A stretch of DNA of 64,000 nt from JALHOP01 sp964484195 (GTDB lineage: Bacteria; Myxococcota; XYA12-FULL-58-9; JALHOP01). The stretch spans positions 1-64,000 of the forward strand of contig CAZAER010000022.1 of assembly GCA_964484195.1 (NCBI GenBank), read 5' to 3'. Position numbers and translations under genes: made by a program. Each line of letters opens with the position of its first letter. Within the stretch, counting starts at the first letter, position 1. Positions 60,480 to 64,000 of the stretch are shown here, one piece after another. Under the pieces are notes generated by a model. The model made no database searches. It was not told the origin of the DNA and worked only from the letters and a program-made list of their open reading frames with translations.

Positions 60480-61150
60480 AGAAGAGCCCAGTCATCCTGG
60501 CGCTCGACGTTCCGGAGCGCGCCCGTACCCTCGAGCTCGCGAAGCTCCTCGGGCCCGAGGTCGGCATGGTGAAGCTCGGTCTCGAGAGCTTCGTCGCCCA
60601 TGGCCCCGAGCTCGTGCGCGCGGTCGTCGGCATGGGTTTACAAGTCTTCCTCGATCTCAAGCTCCACGACATCCCGCGCACCGCGGCCGCCGCGGCAAAG
60701 ATGGCCGTCGATTTGAAAGTGAACCTTCTCACCGTGCACGCGAGCGGGGGCGCCGAGATGGTTCGGGCTTGCCGCGAGGCGGTGGGCGATTCGCTCCATC
60801 TGGTCGCGGTCACCGTGCTCACCTCGCTAGGTGACGACGACCTCGCCGGTGTCGGCTTCAACGGACAAGCCGCGACGGTGGCGGCGCGGCTCGGCAAGCT
60901 CGCCATCGACAGCGGCGCTCATGGGCTCGTGTGCAGCGCCCTCGATCTGCCCGCTCTCGCGAGCGTCGGCGGTACACGCGTCGTTCCGGGGGTTCGTCCG
61001 GCATCCGGGGCGGTTCACGATCAGAAGCGCGTGGCGACGCCCGCTCAGGCGATGAAAGCGGGCGCGACCTGGCTCGTCGTCGGCAGGCCCATCCTCGAGG
61101 CTTCTGACCCCGTGGCAGCAGCGCGCACCATCAACGCCGAGTTAGGGTAG
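60476..61150 (+). CDS. pyrF: Orotidine 5'-phosphate decarboxylase
   Basis: A 224-residue enzyme of the last de novo UMP step. Hallmarks are the ILALDVPE opening, FLDLKLHDIPRTAAAAAKM (the Asp-x-Lys-x2-Asp active site) and GVRPASGAVHDQKRVATPAQAM, with VVGRPILEA near the end. The start is GTG at 60476, overlapping the GDPD stop by 4 bases; a longer frame upstream is antisense-like noise within GDPD. It follows the compartment genes in the same operon. Confidence 0.95.
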   Translation: MKKSPVILALDVPERARTLELAKLLGPEVGMVKLGLESFVAHGPELVRAVVGMGLQVFLDLKLHDIPRTAAAAAKMAVDLKVNLLTVHASGGAEMVRACREAVGDSLHLVAVTVLTSLGDDDLAGVGFNGQAATVAARLGKLAIDSGAHGLVCSALDLPALASVGGTRVVPGVRPASGAVHDQKRVATPAQAMKAGATWLVVGRPILEASDPVAAARTINAELG

Positions 61151-61157
61151 GGCACTC

Positions 61158-61901
61158 ATGCAAGCCGACCTCATCTACGGCCGGCATCCGGTCGGTGAAG
61201 CGCTGCGCAGCAGCAGCCGTCCCATCCAGAAGCTGCTGGTCGCGGAAGGCGCAAACCTCGGTGACCTTCTCGAGATCGCCAAGCAACGGAACATTCCGGT
61301 GCAGAAGGTTGGTCGCGGCAAGCTCGACTCCATGTGCGGCGGCGCTCAGCACCAAGGCATCGTCGCCATGGTTCCCGCTTTTGCATACAGCGACATCGAC
61401 GATGTTATTGAAGCAGTTATGGAGCGAGGTGAGGCGCCGCTGATCCTCGCGTGCGATCAGATTCAGGATCCGCACAACTTGGGCTCGCTAGCCCGCAGTG
61501 CCCTGGCCCTCGGAGCGCACGCGGTGATCTTCCCCAAGGACCGCGCCGTCGAGGTGACGGGCACGGTGGTGAAGACGTCCGCTGGCGCGACCGCACATTT
61601 GCCGATGTGCCGCGTCACCAATCTCCGCACCACCCTCGACCAGCTCAAGGAACGCGGCCTCTGGGTGTACGGCGCCTCGGCCGACGAAGGCTCGCCAATC
61701 GCGGACACAGATTTAGCGCGCCCATGCGTAATCGTCGTAGGATCGGAAGGCGATGGTATGCGCCGACTCACGATCCAGACCTGCGATGCCCTCGTACATA
61801 TCCCCATGAGCGGAAAACTGGGCTCACTGAATGCGGCGGTTGCCGGTGGCATCGTGTTATACGAAGCTTCGCGTCAACGCCGCGCCCAAGGAAAGTCATG
61901 A
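61158..61901 (+). CDS. rlmB: 23S rRNA 2'-O-ribose methyltransferase, RlmB/TrmH (SPOUT) family
   Basis: A 247-residue SPOUT methyltransferase. The N-terminal substrate-binding domain (LIYGRHPVGEALRSSSRPIQKLLVAEG) is followed by the knot domain with the three family motifs: DQIQDPHNLGSLARSALALGAHAVI (motif 1), VIVVGSEGDGMRRLT (motif 2) and VHIPMSGKLGSLNAAVAGGIVLYEA (motif 3). RlmB methylates G2251 in 23S rRNA. The length and the opening YGRHPV are typical of RlmB. It starts 7 bases after pyrF and overlaps the next gene by 4. Confidence 0.9.
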   Translation: MQADLIYGRHPVGEALRSSSRPIQKLLVAEGANLGDLLEIAKQRNIPVQKVGRGKLDSMCGGAQHQGIVAMVPAFAYSDIDDVIEAVMERGEAPLILACDQIQDPHNLGSLARSALALGAHAVIFPKDRAVEVTGTVVKTSAGATAHLPMCRVTNLRTTLDQLKERGLWVYGASADEGSPIADTDLARPCVIVVGSEGDGMRRLTIQTCDALVHIPMSGKLGSLNAAVAGGIVLYEASRQRRAQGKS

Positions 61902-63331
61902 GAGCAATGCTGCGCTTCCTCGTCGTTGCCATCGCCACCGTCGTCAGCAGCCAAACTGCCGCTGCAGCGGACGCGGTGTTGGTGACCGCCCCGCGCGGAG
62001 CGCCTGCCAAGCTCGGCAACGCTTTCTCCGACACCGTGAAGAAGAACGTGCGCGGCAAGGTCATCAAGGGCCCGGCGCTCAAGGTCACCAAGATGAGCGA
62101 CCGCACGCAGGCGTTGACCCAGGCCTGCGCCGCCAAGGGGACCGCCTACGCCGTCGATGCGGCCGTCGACAAGAAGCGGCTCACGGTCATCGTCATCTCC
62201 GCGAATGGTGACCTCGTCTTCGAGAAGGCGAGCGCCTACCCCAAAGCGGCGGCCAAACAGAAAGCAGTGCTCATCGACGCCGCACGTGGCGCCGCCGCCG
62301 CCATCAAGGCCGCGTCTGCCAACAGCGCTCCAGTCGCTGCGCCCACGCCGGCCCCGGCCCCGAGCATGCCGACGGCCCCGACCGATCCTGCCACGACGTC
62401 GCCTTCCGCCAGCGGCGGCTCCGACCCGTTCTCCTCCGGCGCAGCCCCGCCATGGATGGCCACCTCACCGACCGCACCCAAGAGCTCCGAGCCCTTGCCG
62501 ACCACACAGACGCAGACCAGCAGCGAGGTCGCGGCGAGCGAGCCCACCAAAGCCAAGAAGCGCGACGGCGGTGGCCGCGGTGACTTCCGCATCGCTTTCG
62601 GCCCTCTGGCCGGTGGCTCGGGCTACAAGGAGCACATCGACACCTCGCGCGATCAGGGTGACCGTGACGTGAAGATCTCGTTGGCCCCGCACTTCGGCGG
62701 CCAGCTCGAGCTCGAGCACGCGGTCGGCTTCCGTCTGACCGCGCAGGTCGCCAAGCAGTCGGCGACGCTGCAACCCGATGTCACCGATCCGCAGGACATC
62801 AGCATCTCCCAGATGACCGCCTCCGGCCGCATGTCGCTCGCTTTGACGGACGGCGATCTGCCGGTCGCCTTGGCGATCGGTGGTGGCTACGAGAAGCTCG
62901 ACGCCACCGGCCAGCCCGACATTCTCTGGGTGCCTTCGAGCAAGCTGCTCGGCACCTTCGTGGGCGTAACCCTCTCGTCGGGTGACCTCACGACGGTCGG
63001 CTTCACCTTCGAAGGCGGCGCCGGCATCGTCCCCTGGGGCAAGCACACGCGCACCGCCGACACCGTCGAGCTCAGCTCACGCGCCCTCGGTGGCCAGGGT
63101 TGGCTCCGCGGCCGCTACCAGTTCCCGAAGGCCCTCGGCTCGAGCGCTGGCTTCTTCATCGAAGGCGGAGCCCAGCTGCGCTACCTCACGCTCTCGCCGG
63201 GCACTGTCACGCTCCCCGCCGAAGACGGCACCGTCCGCACGACCTCGCTCCCCGTCGGCGACGACAAGAGCAACCGCTTCGACTACGGCATCGGCGCCAG
63301 CGTCGGCATCATGTGGCGCCCCGGCGACTAA
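61898..63331 (+). CDS. Exported outer-membrane-like protein with Pro/Ala-rich linker
   Basis: A 477-residue protein. The ATG at 61898 (GGA about 9 bases upstream) gives a signal peptide (MLRFLVVAIATVVSSQTAAAA). A first domain (25-135: VTAPRGAPAKLGNAFSDTVKKN, VDKKRLTVIVISANGDLVFEK) looks like a small alpha/beta module. A Pro/Ala/Ser-rich linker (140-220) follows, then a strand-rich C-terminal half with barrel-like repeats (HFGGQLELEHAVGFRLTAQV, VALAIGGGYEKL, GQGWLRGRYQFPKALGSSAGFFIEGG) that ends in GIGASVGIMWRPGD. It is the last gene of the operon that starts with the BMC vertex genes. Function unknown. Confidence 0.75.
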   Translation: MRAMLRFLVVAIATVVSSQTAAAADAVLVTAPRGAPAKLGNAFSDTVKKNVRGKVIKGPALKVTKMSDRTQALTQACAAKGTAYAVDAAVDKKRLTVIVISANGDLVFEKASAYPKAAAKQKAVLIDAARGAAAAIKAASANSAPVAAPTPAPAPSMPTAPTDPATTSPSASGGSDPFSSGAAPPWMATSPTAPKSSEPLPTTQTQTSSEVAASEPTKAKKRDGGGRGDFRIAFGPLAGGSGYKEHIDTSRDQGDRDVKISLAPHFGGQLELEHAVGFRLTAQVAKQSATLQPDVTDPQDISISQMTASGRMSLALTDGDLPVALAIGGGYEKLDATGQPDILWVPSSKLLGTFVGVTLSSGDLTTVGFTFEGGAGIVPWGKHTRTADTVELSSRALGGQGWLRGRYQFPKALGSSAGFFIEGGAQLRYLTLSPGTVTLPAEDGTVRTTSLPVGDDKSNRFDYGIGASVGIMWRPGD

Positions 63332-63375
63332 ATTGGTGACAGTCACCATTTTAAATTGGTGACTGTCACCATTTT
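63330..63375. repeat. Tandem GGTGAC-N-GTCACC palindromic element
   Basis: Two adjacent 23-base units (63330-63352 and 63353-63375) of the form AAATTGGTGAC-A/T-GTCACCATTTT. They differ at the centre base. Each is palindromic in its core, and one unit is also nearly the reverse complement of the other (21 of 23), so the pair can fold as a long hairpin. It lies between convergent genes, overlapping the last stop by two bases. It shares ACAGTCACCATTTT with the arms at 1506-1589. It is REP/BIME-like and could also end transcription from both sides. Confidence 0.72.
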
Positions 63376-63381
63376 CCCGGC

Positions 63382-64000
63382 TTAGTGGACGCGCGCGCGG
63401 CCGGCCTTCTTGGCCGCGTACAAGCGTTCGTCGGCGACGCGTAACAATGCGTCGGCGCTGTCGCCATCTTCCGGAAACGCAGCGACGCCGGCGCTGAAGG
63501 TGACCTGGAAGGTGCGCCCGTCATCCGTGCTGAACGCCGTCCCCGCGAGCTCGTCGAGCAGACGCGTCACGACTTGCCGTGCCATCACCACCGGCGCGTT
63601 CGGTAGCGCGACGACCAGCTCCTCGCCGCCCCAACGTCCGCGCACGTCTTCGGTTCGCAGGCGCGTCGCCAACAGCTGTCCAGTCGTCGACAACACGCGG
63701 TCACCTACCAAGTGACCGTAGCCGTCGTTGATCTTCTTGAAGTGGTCGAGGTCGAGCAAACAGATCGATAGCGGTCTGCTATAGCGACGCGACTCTGCAA
63801 GGCGTGCCTCGAGCTGCTCGAGGAATGCGCGCCGTAAGGTGAGGCCGGTCAGGGTGTCGCGATCGGCGCGGTCGCGTAGGAGCTTTGCTCGCTCGACGCG
63901 AACCTCGACGCGCGCCAAGAGCTCCTCGTTGACCACCGGTTTCACCAGATAGTCGTCGGCGCCGGAGCGGAAGGCGGCGATGCGTTGCTCGACTGCGCTT
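63382..64000 (-). CDS. Receiver-GGDEF diguanylate cyclase (partial, runs off the window)
   Basis: The C-terminal part of a PleD-like regulator. The visible sequence begins with the end of a receiver domain (AFRSGADDYLVKPVVNEELL, with the conserved Lys), then a coiled coil, and a GGDEF domain with DLDHFKKINDGYGHLVGD and the active signature RWGGEEL. An ATG at 63945 is an internal Met of the receiver, not the start. The cyclase should be active and makes cyclic-di-GMP, in contrast to the degenerate NDDEM protein at 49-51 kb. The 5' part is beyond base 64000. Confidence 0.9.
   Translation of the reverse strand, partial: SAVEQRIAAFRSGADDYLVKPVVNEELLARVEVRVERAKLLRDRADRDTLTGLTLRRAFLEQLEARLAESRRYSRPLSICLLDLDHFKKINDGYGHLVGDRVLSTTGQLLATRLRTEDVRGRWGGEELVVALPNAPVVMARQVVTRLLDELAGTAFSTDDGRTFQVTFSAGVAAFPEDGDSADALLRVADERLYAAKKAGRARVH

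Overview
The window is a GC-rich, gene-dense bacterial chromosome segment. I infer Myxococcota (the old Deltaproteobacteria), possibly a Haliangium/Nannocystis-like lineage. The gene set supports this: a Pkn-type Ser/Thr kinase with PEGA-like repeats, PP2C and FHA proteins, PATAN (DUF4388) and multi-module sensor kinases, a DUF1552/DUF1592 lipoprotein pair, many lipobox proteins and a dispersed microcompartment locus. This is inference from gene content only. No rRNA, tRNA or CRISPR array was seen. Some 53 of the 55 gene calls look intact. The exceptions are a frameshifted dnaK at the left edge and a DUF1552-like gene with a scrambled C-terminus near 15.2 kb.

Layout. 0-8 kb: dnaK 3' end, a 29-bp inverted repeat, perhydrolase-like and methyltransferase genes, an orphan efflux adaptor, and an operon of a Tat-signal DUF1552 protein with a haem-motif DUF1592 lipoprotein. 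8-18 kb: a sigma factor/FecR-like/envelope protein module, a beta-helix lipoprotein, and two paralogous lytic transglycosylases flanking the damaged DUF1552-like gene and a small glyoxalase. 18-30 kb: Ser/Thr kinase, cyclopropane synthase with a strong terminator, a metal/cobalamin-type binding protein-tmk-MoaB-like operon, a CPBP protease, a TPR membrane protein that seems to start at CTG, and an Omp85 barrel next to a lipoprotein with a protein-kinase-like motif series. 30-38 kb: a compact minus-strand operon (HTH-receiver regulator, ThDP enzyme, KAS III-like enzyme with Ser for Cys, hybrid histidine kinase, receiver-histidine kinase) behind a possible sigma-54 promoter. 38-49 kb: asnS and envelope genes, an S41 peptidase, dapF, a TAP-like hydrolase and a NatAB-type ABC exporter. 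49-57 kb: two signalling proteins with degenerate output or receiver domains, FHA, acyl-CoA dehydrogenase, PP2C and a lipase-like gene.

57.4-63.3 kb is an eight-gene, mostly overlapping operon. It opens with two EutN/CcmL microcompartment vertex proteins, a class II aldolase and a DeoC with an N-terminal encapsulation-like helix and a four-cysteine motif. It continues with a GDPD lipoprotein, pyrF, rlmB and an envelope protein. No hexameric shell gene is present, so this looks like a satellite microcompartment locus. A GGDEF regulator runs off the right edge.

Most notable: the satellite microcompartment locus; the enzyme-plus-sensor operon at 30.2-37.9 kb, which could be a self-contained signal synthesis and sensing unit; the Omp85/kinase-like lipoprotein pair; two related GGTGAC...GTCACC palindromic elements; and an over-represented CGCTATCGCG-type decamer spread through coding sequence.
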